From positions 112,874,501 through 112,938,500 of the forward strand of contig NC_091245.1 of assembly GCF_042477335.2 (NCBI RefSeq): 64,000 bases of DNA, given 5' to 3'. How positions within the stretch are numbered: position 1 is the first letter of the stretch; each line of letters begins with the position of its first letter. The stretch is from Ovis canadensis. Its lineage: Eukaryota; Chordata; Mammalia; Artiodactyla; Bovidae. The notes beneath the pieces were generated by a model. That model saw only the letters and a program-made list of their open reading frames with translations, had not been told where the DNA came from and made no database searches. This document shows positions 37,850 through 53,979 of this stretch, one piece after another. The position numbers and the translations under genes are program-made.

Positions 37850-39580
37850 GAATATCCAGAGCAAAAACAGGGATCACTTCCTCTGGCTCTTTTGCAGAAA
37901 TGCAGTTTTTCCCAGAGGCCCCAGCACACTTTTCGTCAGGTCTCATTGGGCAGAGACAGGACACACGCCTGCTCCTGAGCCAGTCTCTGGCCAGTAGGCT
38001 GGAACTACGTTGATTGCCTCAAACAAATCATCTGGACATCAGGTGATGCTGGTGACCATAGAACAGAGTCCTGCGGAGGCCTCCATTCCTGAAATGGCCT
38101 CCTGCCCCTTCCTAATCCTGTGTTCAGTGTTGGCCACCTCCAAGCCCTTCCCTACATTGCTGCCAGTAAGGGTCCTTCTAAACCACAAGCTCCTCCACAG
38201 TCCTACTAAGAATACACATGGCATCAGCTGGAGCACCAGGCTCAACCTCCACACCATGGAGTTGGATCAGTTATCAACGGTGGCACAAGCCACTCTAAAC
38301 CCAGGGGCTTAACACAGTGATGACCCTTTCTTTTGTTCATGAGTCTACAGTTCAAGCAGAGCTCAGTGGGGACAGCTTGTTTCTGCCACATTTGGTGTCA
38401 CTGGGACATTTGAAGCCCTTCTCACTCCTCTCTTCCCTCAGTGACCTTCCCCCAGCACCTCAACTGTGCCTTCTCCCTTCCTACTCTCCCTTCCTCTTTT
38501 CCTCCTTGCTTTCCTGATCCCTTCTACCTTTCCCCCTTCCTCTTTCTCTGGCCACCCTTGTCCCCGTTTCTCATAGGCAATCAGTTGTCATCACTCATTC
38601 AGCATCCCACCCTGGACAATGCACCATGGGACCTGGGATAGATTTCAGATCAGGCCTCTGCCTCCTCCATATCTCTTCAAAAATTATTATAAAGAGACAG
38701 GTAGAGTGATCACAAATCACATAGCTTCTAGTTTTTGTTTTTTTCTCAATCTCTTCAATTTTTTCCCTAATCTTTATCTTTCTGAATTGGCAGCTCCTAA
38801 CTCAAGTCTTAGTTAGCACTTTCATTTTTGCCTCAGGCTTTCATGTATGGAGGACCCAGGCTAAGACAAATAGCACTAGAATTGGTTCTGGAAACAGGCT
38901 GTCAGGATGGGCTTTAGAGTCAAGTGGCTCACATATCTGATAGGAAGACTAACCCATTGCTGCTGGTCTCAGGGATTCTGTGAACGTCTGGTACTTGCCC
39001 TCTGTACCTTTCTCTTCCCCATTTTGTGCCTTTTATGAGTTTTAGATCAATTTCTCTCACACTGAACTTCCCTGTGAACCAGAAGGTAGGAATCAGGGAG
39101 AGAAGTTAAGAGGGAAACTGTAGACCCAGCAGGGAACGTTAGAGCACTGGCCATGAAGAAGGGATAGACAGAGTGAGAGAAGTGCGAGGGGGTGGGGACT
39201 GTAGCCCCCGATCTTTCCACTACCGGACAGCCTAACCTGGGGAGACAAGGAAACGTTTGAGACTGGATTGTGTCTGGGAACAAGCTGGAACTGTTGAAAT
39301 GTACAGAAGAGTTAGTAAGAATGTAAAAGAAGGATAAAAATTGATTCTGGTATATTATTACTTTTGTGAATTTAAATCCACCATCAATCACCAGTCCATA
39401 GAAAGATAATTCAAAATGTACCTTAGGCAAAAGAAAAACTGATGTGTTTACATAGAAAGAGAATAGTGGGGATAAAAGCCCTGACCCCTGCCACCCTTTC
39501 CAGCCCAACCTCTCTAAGTGAATTGTTTATGCTTTATTGTTAAAACAAAAAAAGAATAACAAAAAGAATTATAAAAATTA
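37850..39580. other. Intergenic sequence between intelectin copies A and B, no gene seen
   Basis: Unique-looking sequence with short L2/MIR-like wording near 38090-38230 that I cannot assign firmly. Pyrimidine-rich at 38400-38580. No coding region recognised. Confidence 0.4.
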
Positions 39581-39589
39581 ACACAAATA

Positions 39590-40115
39590 CAGGAAAGGAT
39601 ATAAGGCATAAATATACAGTTTAGTAAATTATAAAAAAGCAAAGACTTATGAAACTACCATCCTGCTTAAGAAACAAAAGGTTTCCAGAGCTCCAAAAAT
39701 AGTACTTCCAGATAACAAACCCTTTCTAAGTCATACCTTGGAGCTGTTTTGCAGATACTGAAACTCCACCAGGTGGAAGAAGTTAACTGTATGCCAACCA
39801 CAAGCACACTGACCCCAGACCAGCTGGAACCAGAAGGTGGATGATGCTGATTCCCAGTAGCCTCACCATCAACCGATTAGATGAAAGTCCACTTGCTGAT
39901 CCTGCACCTTGCAACTCCCTTCCTCACCCTGTCTTTAAAAACTTTTCCCTGAAAGCCACTGGGGAGTTTGGGCATTTTGTGGGCATTAGCAACCTAAACT
40001 TGCTGGGCACTTGCAGTAAATGTTGTCCTTTCCTTCACCACAGCTCCACGTCAGTAGATCAGCTTCCCCACACACAGGCCAGCAGACTCAAGTTTGGCTT
40101 TATAACACCTTGACA
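39590..40115 (+). mobile_element. Possible ancient LTR fragment
   Basis: Wording such as 'gaaactccaccaggtggaag', 'tctttaaaaacttttccctg' and 'gggcattttgtgggcattag' resembles an old LTR with TATA and poly(A) regions. The family is not identified. Confidence 0.35.
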
Positions 40116-40266
40116 TGAGGAGAGAGAAAAAAGGCAAGAGGTAACAAAAATGAGGAGAGAAAGAAAGAATAAAGGAGAGAAAAATGAAGTCAGGAATGTG
40201 CTAGTAAGGGACAAAGATTTACTAAGTAGGTGAAAGCAAAAGAAGATACTAGAAAAAGAGCAAACA

Positions 40267-40492
40267 CAGGTGACTCTTGAACAATACAGATTTGATTCGT
40301 GTTGGTCAACTTATATGCACGTTTCCTTGACACAATACTACACCATCCATGACTCACTGAATCTGCAGTTGCTGACCACAAACTCAGAAACCGCAGATAT
40401 GGAGGAACCATGGTACAGAGGGCCAAGTATGAGCTTTTCAACTGTGCAGGGGATTGGTGCCCACAGGTTATTCAAGGGTCAACTATATATTA
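40267..40492 (+). mobile_element. Small non-autonomous DNA transposon with terminal inverted repeats
   Basis: The left end CAGGTGACTCTTGAACAA and the reverse complement of the right end (TAGTTGACCCTTGAATAA) match at 14 of 18. About 225 bp, no ORF. Consistent with a Tigger/mariner-type MER element; family from memory. Confidence 0.65.
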
Positions 40493-40499
40493 ACAGTAG

Positions 40500-41220
40500 A
40501 TGACCTAGTACCACACAAACCACGTTTAGCCAAGAACAACCACAGGGCTTTCACTTCACCCTCCAGCCAGGACAGCATCTGCCCAAACCAAAAAAAAAAA
40601 AAAGCCCCAGGGCCTCAGCTGTGGCTGCAGTTCTCCCCTCAGAAGGATTCAAGGGGCAGGCTTGTAGGACTCAGCCTTTCACGTGGGGATCTGACACTGT
40701 CTCCCGGTAGATTAGGTTGAAATTGAGTTGACTTGGAGGACTCCCAGCTACTTTTCAGTGAATTTCTTGGTATTGTGAGAACCCTCCCCAACACACACAC
40801 ACACACATTGCAACATGTATTAGAATCATTGCAGGGACACTTCCTGAGTGTCAAAGCTGGAGGAATAAAGGAAATGGACAGCTGTGACCTTAATCTCTTT
40901 TTTCCTACTGAATCTAAGTAATCTATTATTCTTTAAGATGTTTATATTGAGGACTTTACCTGATTAGCTAATAACAGTATGTTACAAAAACTTCATAAGA
41001 ATCATTTTCCTCTGCCCTTCAGTCTCACACTAGTCTCCAGAAATGGGCAAACTTGTGTTCAAGAACTTGACGTTGCGACTTGAAGTTTGAAACTCAGACT
41101 GTTCAAAGAGGTATTCACCAGAATGAGAGGTATTGTTTCAAAACATCCCTTCAGGTCTTCAGGTCTTGGCCAATTTGTAAACAGACTCAAAGAAATTCAA
41201 AACCACAAAGTGCACAAAGT
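40500..41220. other. Sequence 3' of intelectin copy B, no gene seen
   Basis: Contains an A-run (about 40590-40603) and a (CA)n run (40793-40807). No coding feature recognised. Confidence 0.4.
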
Positions 41221-41227
41221 GATATGA

Positions 41228-41233
41228 TTTATT
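41228..41233 (-). terminator. Poly(A) signal of intelectin copy B
   Basis: AATAAA on the minus strand, 92 bases after the exon 8 stop codon. A normal 3'UTR distance for a short UTR. Confidence 0.65.
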
Positions 41234-41324
41234 CCCCTCCCCTCCCCTCCTTGTTAGCATTCTATTTTTCCATACCTGAGGGTCTGGGCTTAGGAGCTGG
41301 GTTCCATGTCTCACACCACAGCTC

Positions 41325-43770
<2,446 letters not shown>

Positions 43771-43772
43771 AC

Positions 43773-43874
43773 GAACTCAGTGTTGCAGCCAGTGACTCTC
43801 ATCCCAGCACACAGGGCATGAGCTGCTCTCATTGTTAAACATCCTGAACTGGACAAATCCTTCAACAAATTCTC
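43773..43874 (-). pseudogene. Intelectin copy B exon 7, frameshifted
   Basis: Acceptor CCAG, donor GTGAGT. Reads EFVEGFVQFRMFNNE, then loses frame. A 2-bp deletion after the Asn-Asn-Glu codons puts the rest (AAHALCAGMRVTGCNTEF) in another frame. The final codon is Phe where human ITLN1 has ligand-binding His263. Confidence 0.93.
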
Positions 43875-44336
43875 CTGGAAAAGAAGAGGCAGAGAAAGGC
43901 CTAAGCATTCAAAGGATGAACTGAAAACAGCTTCCTTTTGACCAGCCCAGAGATTCCCTAAATCAACAAGTCAGGTGATAGCCCAGCACTCCAACATGCG
44001 TGGATGAAACCCAGCACCTCTGTGGACAGCAGCTGCTACATCCTGGCTCTGAACTTCGCTGGAAGAGACCTTCCTCCATCTGGAGTAACAGGACAAGGCT
44101 CGTGTTCACAAGAGTCACTTGTCTGCCTAAAGCTCATAGGTGAAATTAATAATCCACTGAGAGATCAGCAAGAAGACATTCAGAGGTCCAGCAGGAATAA
44201 GCAATTATCAGAAGTGGCCATCTGTTTCTGCTAGCACACTTCTCTTCCAATTACCATAACGTTAACATAAAATGACTCTTTTTCCCACCAAAAACTTAAG
44301 TCTGTGCCTTCTTTAAAATAGTAGCTATCCATCATT

Positions 44337-46945
44337 TGTTGTTCAGTCACTAAATCATGTCGGACTCTTTACAACCCAATAGACTGCAGCACACCAAGCT
44401 TCCCTGTCCTTCGCCATCTCCCAGAGTTTGCTCAAACTCATATCCATTGAGTAGATTATGCCATCCAACTATCTCATCCTCTGTTGCTCCCTTCTGTTCT
44501 TGCTCTCAATCTTTCCCCAAATCAGAGTCTTTTCCAATGAATCAGCTCTTCCCATCAAGTGGCCAAAGTATTGGAACTCCAGCTTCAGCATCAGTCCTTC
44601 CAATGAATATTCAGGGCTGATTTCCTTTAGGATTCATTGGTTTGATCTCCTTGCTGCCCAAGGGACTTTCAAGAGTCTTCTCCAACACCACAGTGCAAAA
44701 GCATCAATTCTTTGGCACTCAGCCTTCTTTATAGTCCAACTCTCAACCGTACATGACTACTGGAAAAATTAGAGCTTTGATTGTACAGATATCTGTCTGC
44801 AAAGCGATGTCTCTGCTTTTTAATACACTGTCTAGGTTTGTCATAGCTTTCCTTCTTCCAAGGAGCAAGCGTCTTTTAATTCCGTGGCTGCAGTCACTGT
44901 CTGTAGTGATTTGGGAGCCCAAGAAAATAAAGTCTGTCACTCTTTCCACTTTTTCTCCTTCTATTTGCCATGAAGTAATAGGACAGAATGCCATAATCTT
45001 AATGTTTTGAATGCTGAGCTTTAAGCCACCTTTTTTACTCTCCTCTTTCACCTTCATCAAAAGGTTCTTTAGTTTCTCTTCATTTTATGCCACTAAAGTG
45101 GTATCATCTACATAACTGAGGTTGTTGATAATTCTCAGGTAGTTTGATTTCAGTTTATTGATTCATCCAGCTTGGCATTTCACGTGATGCACCCTACATA
45201 AAAGTTAAATAAGCAGGATGACAATATATAGCCTTGACCTACTCCTTTCCCAATTTTGAACCAGGCTGTTGTTCCATATCTGGTTCTAACTGTTCCTTCT
45301 TGATCTTCATACAGGTTTCTCAGGAGACAGGTAAGGTGATCTGGTGTTCCCATTTCTTTAAATATTTTCCACAGTTTTCTGTGATCCACACTAAGGCTTT
45401 AGCATAGTTGATGAAGCAGAAGTAGATGTTTTTCTGGAATTCCATTACTTTTTTTATGATGCAGTGGCTGTTGGCAGTTTGATCTCTGGTTCCTCTGCCT
45501 TTCCTAAATCTAGTTGGTATACCTGGAAGTTCTCAGTTCAAGTACTATTGAAGCCTAGCTTGAAGGATTTTGAGCACTACCTTGTTAGCATGTGAAATGA
45601 GCACAACTGTGCAGTAACTTGAATATTTTTGGCATTGCCTTTCTTTGGGATCGGAATGAAAATTGACCATTTCCAGTCTCATGGCCAATGCTTAGTTATT
45701 CAAATTTGTGGGCATATTGAGTGCAGCACTTTAACAGCATCATCTTTTAAGATTTCAAATAGCTCAGCTGGAATTCTAACACCTCCACTAGCTTTGTATA
45801 TAGTAATGCTTCCTAAGACCTACATAACTTTGCACTCTATGGTTTCTGCTTCCAGGTGAGTGATGACACCATCATGGTTTTCCAGATCATTAAGACCTTT
45901 TTAATATAGTTTTTCTATGTATTCTTGCCACCCCTTCTTAATCTCTTCTCTTTTTATTAGGTCCTTGTCATTTCCATCCTTTATTGTGCCCATCTTTGCA
46001 TGAAATGTTTCCTTAAAGAGACCTTTAATCTTTTCCATTCTGTTGGTTTTCTCTATTTCTTTGCATTGTTCCCTTAAGAAGGCTTTCTTATCTCTTCTTA
46101 CTATTCTTTGTACCTCTGCATTCAGTTGGGTATATTGTTCCCTTTCTCCTTTGCCTTTCGCTTCTCTTTATTCTCATCTTTTTTCTGAACAAAAACGTTC
46201 AAATTACTGCACAATTATACTCATTTCACATGCTAGCAAGGTAATGCTTAACATCCTTCAAGCAAGGCTTCATCAGTACATGAACCAAGAACTTCCAGAT
46301 GTACAAGCTGGATTTAGAAAAGGCCTCCTCAGACAACCATTTTGCCTTCTTGCATTTCTTTTTCTTTGAGACGATTTTGGTCACCACCTTTGGGACAATG
46401 TTATAAACATCCGCCCATAGTTCTTTAGGCACTCTGTCTATCAGATCTAATCCCTTGAATATATTTGTAACTTCCACCATATAATCATAAGGAATTCTAT
46501 TTAAATCATACCTGAATGTCTTGATGTCTTTCCTACTTTCTTCAAGTTAAGCCTTAAGTTTACAATAAGGAGCTGACGATCTGACCCACAGTCAGTCTTC
46601 TTTTTGCTGACTGTGTAGAGCTTCTCCATCTTTGGCTGCAAAGAACATAATCTGATTTTGGTATTGACAAACTGGTGATATCCATGTGCAGAGTTGTGTT
46701 CCGTGTCATTGGAAGACAGTGTTTGCTATGACCAGTGTGTTCTTTTGGCAAAACTCTATTAGCTTTTGCCCTGCTTCATTTTGTGCTCCAAGGCCAAACT
46801 TGCCTGTTACTCCAGTTATCTCTTGACTTCCTACTGTTGCATTCCAATGCCCATGATGAAAAGTACATCTTTTTTGGTGTTAGTTCTAGAAGGTCTTGTA
46901 GGTCTTCATGGAACTGGTCAACTCCAGCTTCTTTGGTATTCTATT
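44337..46945 (-). mobile_element. BovB LINE (minus strand), old, with internal inverted insert
   Basis: Antisense BovB from its 3' end ('ttgttcagtcactaaatcat') through the RT and endonuclease regions to 'caactccagcttctttggta'. Frames are badly broken. 46187-46325 is in the opposite orientation. In copy B intron 6. Confidence 0.85.
46187..46325 (+). repeat. Inverted segment of BovB RT sequence inside the minus-strand BovB
   Basis: Plus-strand reading gives LISHASKVMLNILQARLHQY and PDVQAGFRKG. It matches the reverse complement of about 45495-45635 in the same element at roughly 85-90%. It replaces about 15 bases of normal BovB. Confidence 0.8.
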
Positions 46946-47217
46946 CATCATTACAAAAACAAATTTTTCTCACCACTTGGCTGTTGTTTTTGCCTCTGAA
47001 CTTTAACTTACCTCTTTCCTTAACTATTATAAGAGTCATGCAGAGTACTGATTAGGAAGACTGAGCTGGTATCCTCTACAATGGAGAAGAGTAATACTAA
47101 CTTCATTCTTTTCTCATGATGATAAAATGACACAAAATCATGTTAAGTTCCTATATTATACCGTGGTACATTGTATGTGTTCAATAAATGCTAACAATTG
47201 TTAACTGTTACTAGTTA

Positions 47218-47397
<180 letters not shown>

Positions 47398-47749
47398 CTA
47401 GAGACCAAAATATAGGTTGTGTGAGGACAAGCAGGAGATTTAATGCCCTCAGGTGTCATTTTCAGATCAGCTTTAATATACTAATTCCTCCCCACCCACC
47501 CACCATCATAACTATGGCCAACAACCTCAAGTTCCTCTCTCTTCCCCCATATGCTTCTTCCCTTGCTTGGCTCAGAACTCCCAAGAGAGGTAGACTGTGA
47601 GTTCACTTGACCCAGAGGGAGAATAAAGAGCCAAGAACAAGCACCTGCTAGGGATATGGGACCCAGACCAGACTTATTCTCACCCAAAACTCCTAGCTCT
47701 CAGCTCACCAAAAGAAGTGCCCCCACTCCCAGCCAGCAGCCCCAGGTAC

Positions 47750-48925
<1,176 letters not shown>

Positions 48926-48927
48926 TG

Positions 48928-50391
48928 GAATTCCAGTTGAGCTGTTTCAAATCCTGAAAGATGATGCTGTGAAAATGCTGCACTCAATATGCCAGCAAAT
49001 TTGGAAAACTCAGCAGTGGCCACAGGACTGGAAAAGGTCAGTTTTCATTCCAATCCCAAAGAAAGGCCATGCCAAAGAATGCTCAAACTACCACACAATT
49101 GCACTCATCTCATATGCTAGTAAAGTAATGCTCAAAATTCTCCAAGCCAGATGTCAGCAATACATGAACCGTGAACTCCCTGATGTTCAAGCTGGGTTTA
49201 GAAAAGGAAGAAGAACCAGAGATCAAATTGCCAACATCCTCTGGATCATGGAAAAAGCAAGAGAGTTCCAGAAAAACATCTATTTCTGCTTTCTTGACTA
49301 TGCCAAAGCCTTTGACTGTGTGGATCACAATCAACTGTGGAAAATTCTGAAAGAGATGGGAATACCAGACCACCTACCCTGCCTCCTGAGAAATCTGTAT
49401 GCAGGTCAGGAAGCAACAGTTAGAACTGGACATGGAACAACAGACTGGTTCCAAATAGGAAAAGGAGTAAGTCAAGGCTGTATATTGTCACCCTGCTTAT
49501 TTAACTTCTATACAGACTACATCATGAGAAACACTGGATTGGAAGAAACACAAGCTGGAATCAAGACTGCCAGGAGAAATATCAATAACCTCAGATATGC
49601 AGATGACACCAGCCTTCTGGCAGAAAGTGAAGAGGAGCTAAAGGGCCTCTTGATGAAAGTGAAAGAGGAGAGCGAAAAAGTTGGCTTAAAGCTCAACATT
49701 CAGAAAACGAAGATCATGGCATCCAGTCCCATCACTTCATGGGGAAATAGATTGGGAAATAGATGGGGAAACAGCGGAAACAGTGTCAGACTTTATCTTT
49801 TGGGGCTCCAAAATCACTGCAGATGGTGATTGCAGCCATGAAATTAAAAGACGTTTACTCCTTGGAAGGAAAGTTATGACCAATCTAGATAGCATATTCA
49901 AAAACAGAGACATTACTTTGCTGACTAAGGTCCATCTAGTCAAGGCTATGGTTTTTCCTGTGGTCATGTATGGATGTAAGAGTTGGACTGTGAAGAAGGC
50001 TGAGCGCCGAAGAATTGATGCTTTTGAAGTGTGGTGTTGGAGAAGACTCTTGAGAGTCCCTTTTACTGCAAGGAGATCCAACCAGTCCATTCTGAAGGAG
50101 ATCAGCCCTGGGATTTCTTTGGAAAGAATGATGCTAAAGCAGAAACTCCAGTACTTTGCCCACCTCATGCGAAGAGCTGACTCATTGGAAAAGACTCTGA
50201 TGCTGGGAGGGATTGGGGGCAGGAGGAGAAGGGGACAACTCAGGATGAGATGGCTGGATGGCATCACGGACTCTATGGACGTGAGTCTGAGTGAACTCCG
50301 GGAGATGGTGATGAACAGGGAGGCCTGGCGTGCTGCGATTCATGGGGTCACAAAGAGTCGGACACGACTGAGCGACTGAACTGAACTGAAA
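48928..50391 (+). mobile_element. BovB LINE, 5'-truncated, plus strand, best-preserved coding
   Basis: From 'ggaattccagttgagctgtt' (RT palm) to the 3' terminus 'gagcgactgaactgaactga'. Inserted in copy B intron 3, opposite to the host gene. The RT and C-terminal region is readable with one frameshift. Confidence 0.92.
48969..50379 (+). pseudogene. BovB reverse transcriptase C-terminal half, one frameshift
   Basis: First frame 48969-49740: RSVFIPIPKKGHAKECSNY, PDVQAGFRKGRRTRDQIA, CFLDYAKAFDCVDHNQLW, GVSQGCILSPCLFNFY and the catalytic NLRYADDTSLLAESEEELKG. A short duplication of GGGAAATAGAT near 49741-49765 shifts the frame. The second frame runs 49783-50379, from [16 protein letters not shown] to [11 protein letters not shown]. 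The endonuclease is missing, so it is inactive even without the shift. Confidence 0.9.
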
Positions 50392-50624
50392 AGAACTTTA
50401 CCAACCCTATCTGTCAGTCTCCTTGGAAAAGCCACTACATGTACAGATGACTCCTGTAACATGATCCAAACCCTCAAAATTCCCATTGGAAATCTACTTG
50501 GCTGGACGCTGGAGTCAAATCAGACAGGAGTGGTGGGCACAGCCCTCCTGATCTCCATAACTGGGATCTGCTTAGCTAAAAAGTAACTGAAAGAAGAGGA
50601 TACTGGGTTGGTTTATGACTCACC

Positions 50625-50750
50625 ATCTGCCTCACTACAACTTTCTTTGATTTCCTTGCCGCTTCTGAGAAGCAAAGACAGGTATGGAGCACATTTTTCA
50701 TCCTCCCAAAACTTCTCAACAGAAGGGATCATTGCTAGAGGATGGGAGAA
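50625..50750 (-). pseudogene. Intelectin copy B exon 3 (weakly conserved)
   Basis: Minus strand reads SLLLRSGKEIKESCSEAD and a strong GTGAGT donor. It aligns with the family SPSLPRSCKEIKDECPSAFD in length and phase (1+2 with exon 4). The first Cys is Gly. The 5' boundary is approximate. Confidence 0.7.
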
Positions 50751-50759
50751 TAATTCCCA

Positions 50760-52970
50760 TTAATATTCAGATGCTACTCACACCAGCTTTCCAGGCCATC
50801 AGCTCCCAACCCCCTCCTACTTTACAATTTTATCACTGGACTATGAGGCCCCAGAGGTCAGGATTCTCACAGCTAAGAATATCTGACCACAGTCTACTAC
50901 AGGCTTAACACTTGCATTCTTTCGCTCAATGGTTTAAAAATGAAAACTGTCATAGTGCCTACTGCAAGGAAGGGAATTGGGGGGATGAAGACAAGACTAG
51001 GTTGTTCCCTGGACACAGCCCTGAACACCGTCTCCTTCTGGGAACCCCAAGGCCAAGGCCATAGGAGCAGGAGCCACTAGAAGGAAGCACAGTCTTCACC
51101 ACCATGGCTCCCCTGAGCCCCCTCAGCCACACGCAGAGGTACAGATGGAGCCCCAGGACAGGCCTTAGCTTCAGGCCAAACATCCAGAGAGACCAGCAAT
51201 CAACACTAGGCCACAGCTCATGTAGGCTGCAAAGTGCGGCTTCTCTTCATCTCCACGACTCCCCTCTGGACCAGAACATCAGCATCCAGCCCAGCTCCAC
51301 CCCCTCTGCTCCACCGTGCACCTGGGTGAGCTCATGAAACTGCTGCTCCTGAGTGACCTACCTGCACCCCGCCCTCTGGCGGCCAGAGAGAGGAACAGCA
51401 GGAGGCAAAATCTGGCACCTGACCCCTAAGAAGAAAACGATGCAGGACATCATTGGCCGATCCATCATTTTTCATCTTCCCATCCTTGCTGCCTGAACTT
51501 TCTGAGTAAGGAAACCTCAAATGGGAAGTGATGGCCTCCTGGGCATTCTCAAGCCTACTGGAACACACCCAACCTCATCCAACCCTCAAATCCTTAAGGG
51601 CCCACAGGCTCCTTTCTCTCAAACTCCCCATTCCTGAGACCAAGACCAGACCTGAGCTGGCATTGTGGCTCCCCACACACTCGGATCTTATCTCAGACTC
51701 AGTGCAGAGAGCTTCCTCACAGCACGGACAGCTTCCTCCTTCCTTCCTCACAGATCCCAGGAACCGCGAGTTCCCTGCCAGGTGGAGTCTCAGAGCAACT
51801 GCCTCTGCAGAGAGTCCTGACCTGAGTGAAATGCTGAGCCTTGTGGAGAGAATCAAGTATGTGGGCCCAGCCCACTCTGGGCTGCAAGCCCCGCCCTCAA
51901 GCTTTCTTCCCTTGAAGGTTCCTGAGGCTCGGCCCGGCAATGAGAAATGAGTGACTGTCTGGAGGGGCAGGAGGCAGCAGTCTTGGTCACACAGATGACA
52001 CTCACCCCATGAGGGCGAGCCCTGCAGGGTCAGAGCACACACAGTGTTCCCTTCCGTAACAGGCTCTCGGGATGGATGGGACCTCATGGTTCTCCCCTGC
52101 TCCAGATGTCCCTGCCTATCCTGCTCCAGATGTCCAGTCAGATGCCCCAGGGCCTCACACACCTCCGTCAGGTCGTCATCCTTCCAGTCTCTCCCGAAAC
52201 TTCTCCATGAAGCCCGCCCTGACACCCCCACCCCAGGCAAGGCTGACGGACACTCCCCTGGCCTAACAGGGACTTCATCACCCGGATTATGACATGTGCC
52301 TCACTGTCGTGTCGTTCTGTTTTAATTTTGAGGCTAAAATAATTGAAAATTTACAGAATATTGCGAAAATAAGAGTAGTGCAAAGGCACATATAGCTTCT
52401 ACCTAGATTCACCTATAGTTTGTGTTTTACCCAATTTACTTTAGCACGTGTGCCTTCTCTCTATGCACATATGCAAACTCACACAGGCTCTTTCTTTAAA
52501 AACAAATTGAGAGTAAGTTACATACATGAAGGCCCTTTCCCTGGATAAATCTGTGTTTTCCTAGTAGGGATTTCTCACATATAACCACAGTGAAATGATC
52601 AATTATGTATCATTAACTCTTTTTAATGTAACAGGTCTTTTTCTAGGGTCCACTAACCTGGGAGTTCTACTCAGCTCAGCTGGCATTCATCAGACTGAAA
52701 TTTCTCTGACTTTCATTTCTTTCCATTATTAGGAGATTTCTGTCCACACTGAAGCCCATAATCCCTAGGGGATGTTTTACGTCTGCTGACAACTGGATTT
52801 CCCCATTCCACACCCAAGCCAGCCCAACTCCTTGAAAGGAATCGATGTCAAGGATTCAGAGCTCTGACAACTAACCCTATGACACCTCATTTCTGTCACC
52901 TCTGCTGCTGGGGCTGCTCTCGGGGTCAGATGCTGATGTTCAGGGCACTGCTCCCTCTCATTCCTGGGCC
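50760..52970. other. Copy B upstream region, GC-rich, no gene seen
   Basis: GC-rich around 51000-52260 with several unsupported open frames (for example a 221-codon minus frame, 52240-51575). A short L2-like phrase lies near 52190-52230. The copy B CTCF-like site is at 51367-51385. 52290-52740 looks like ordinary intergenic sequence. Confidence 0.45.
51367..51385 (-). promoter_or_regulatory. CTCF-like motif in the copy B 5' flank
   Basis: Minus strand reads TGGCCGCCAGAGGGCGGGG, a strong match to the CTCF core. Same orientation and similar surroundings as 20111-20130 and 61711-61730. Confidence 0.65.
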
Positions 52971-52980
52971 AGACAGGATG

Positions 52981-53970
52981 AAACATAAGCTGGAATCAAA
53001 ATTAGCAGAGAAATATCAACAATCTCAGATATGCAGATGATATCACTCTAATGGCAAAAAGTGAAGAAGAACTAAAGAGCCTCTTGATAAGGATGAAAAA
53101 GGAGAGTTAAAAAGCTGGCTTAAAACTCAGCATTCAAAAAATTAAGATCATGGCATCCTGTCCCATTACTTCATGGCAATTACAAGATGAAGAAGTGGAA
53201 ACAGTGACAGAATGTATTTTCTTGGGCTCCAAAATCACTGCAGATGGTGACTGCAAGAGTGAAGTTAAAAGACACTTGCTCCTTGGAAGGAAAGCTATGA
53301 AAAACTTTGACATCTTATTTAAAGACAGAGATGTCACTTGCCAACAAGAGTTGCTGTTCAATTGCTCAGTCCTGTCTGACTCTTTGCAAACCCATGGACT
53401 GCAGCAAGCCAGGCTTCCCTGTCCTTCACCATCTCCCAGGGTTTGCTCAAACTCAGGTCCATTAAGTATGTGATGCCATCCAACCATCTCATCTTCTGTC
53501 ATCCTCTGTCACAAGTGTGCATACAATCAAAGCTATGGTTTTTCTAGTAGTCATATATGGAATAAGAGGTGGACCATAAAGAGGCTGAGCACAGAAGTAC
53601 TGATACTTTTGAACTACAGTGCTGGAGAAGACTCTTGAGAGTTCCTTGGACTGCAAGATCAAACCAGTCCATCCTAAAGGAAATCAACCCTGAAATATTC
53701 ATTGGAAGGACTGATGCTGAAACTCCAGTACTTTGGTCACCTGTTGCAAAGAGCCGACTCACTGGAAAAGACCCTGATTCTGGCAAAGACTGAAGGTAAT
53801 AGGAGAAGAGGGTAGCAGAGGATGAGATGGTTGGATGGCATCACTGACTCAGTGCACATGAGTTTGAGCAAACTTCGGGAGATGGAAAAGTCAGGGAAGC
53901 CTGGCGTGCTGTGGTCCATCCAGTGGCAAAGAGTCAGACATGACATAGTGAGAGAACAACAAAGATTTGG
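52981..53970 (+). mobile_element. BovB 3' fragment (plus strand), old, with inverted SINE-like insert
   Basis: 'ataagctggaatcaaaatta' through YADD-region coding to 'gtggcaaagagtcagacatg'. Diverged and out of frame. 53345-53513 is an antisense BovB 3'/Bov-tA-type insert with flanks aacaag and cacaag. Confidence 0.85.
53345..53513 (-). mobile_element. Antisense BovB-3'-type SINE insert within the BovB fragment
   Basis: 'ttgctgttcaattgctcagt' and 'cccatggactgcagcaagcc' to 'catcctctgt', inverted relative to its host. Confidence 0.75.
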
Positions 53971-53979
53971 ACTAAATAC

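Noticed and set aside
51575-52240. 221-codon minus-strand frame in GC-rich DNA
   Set aside because: No recognisable domain, no splice or promoter context; long frames are expected by chance in GC-rich sequence.
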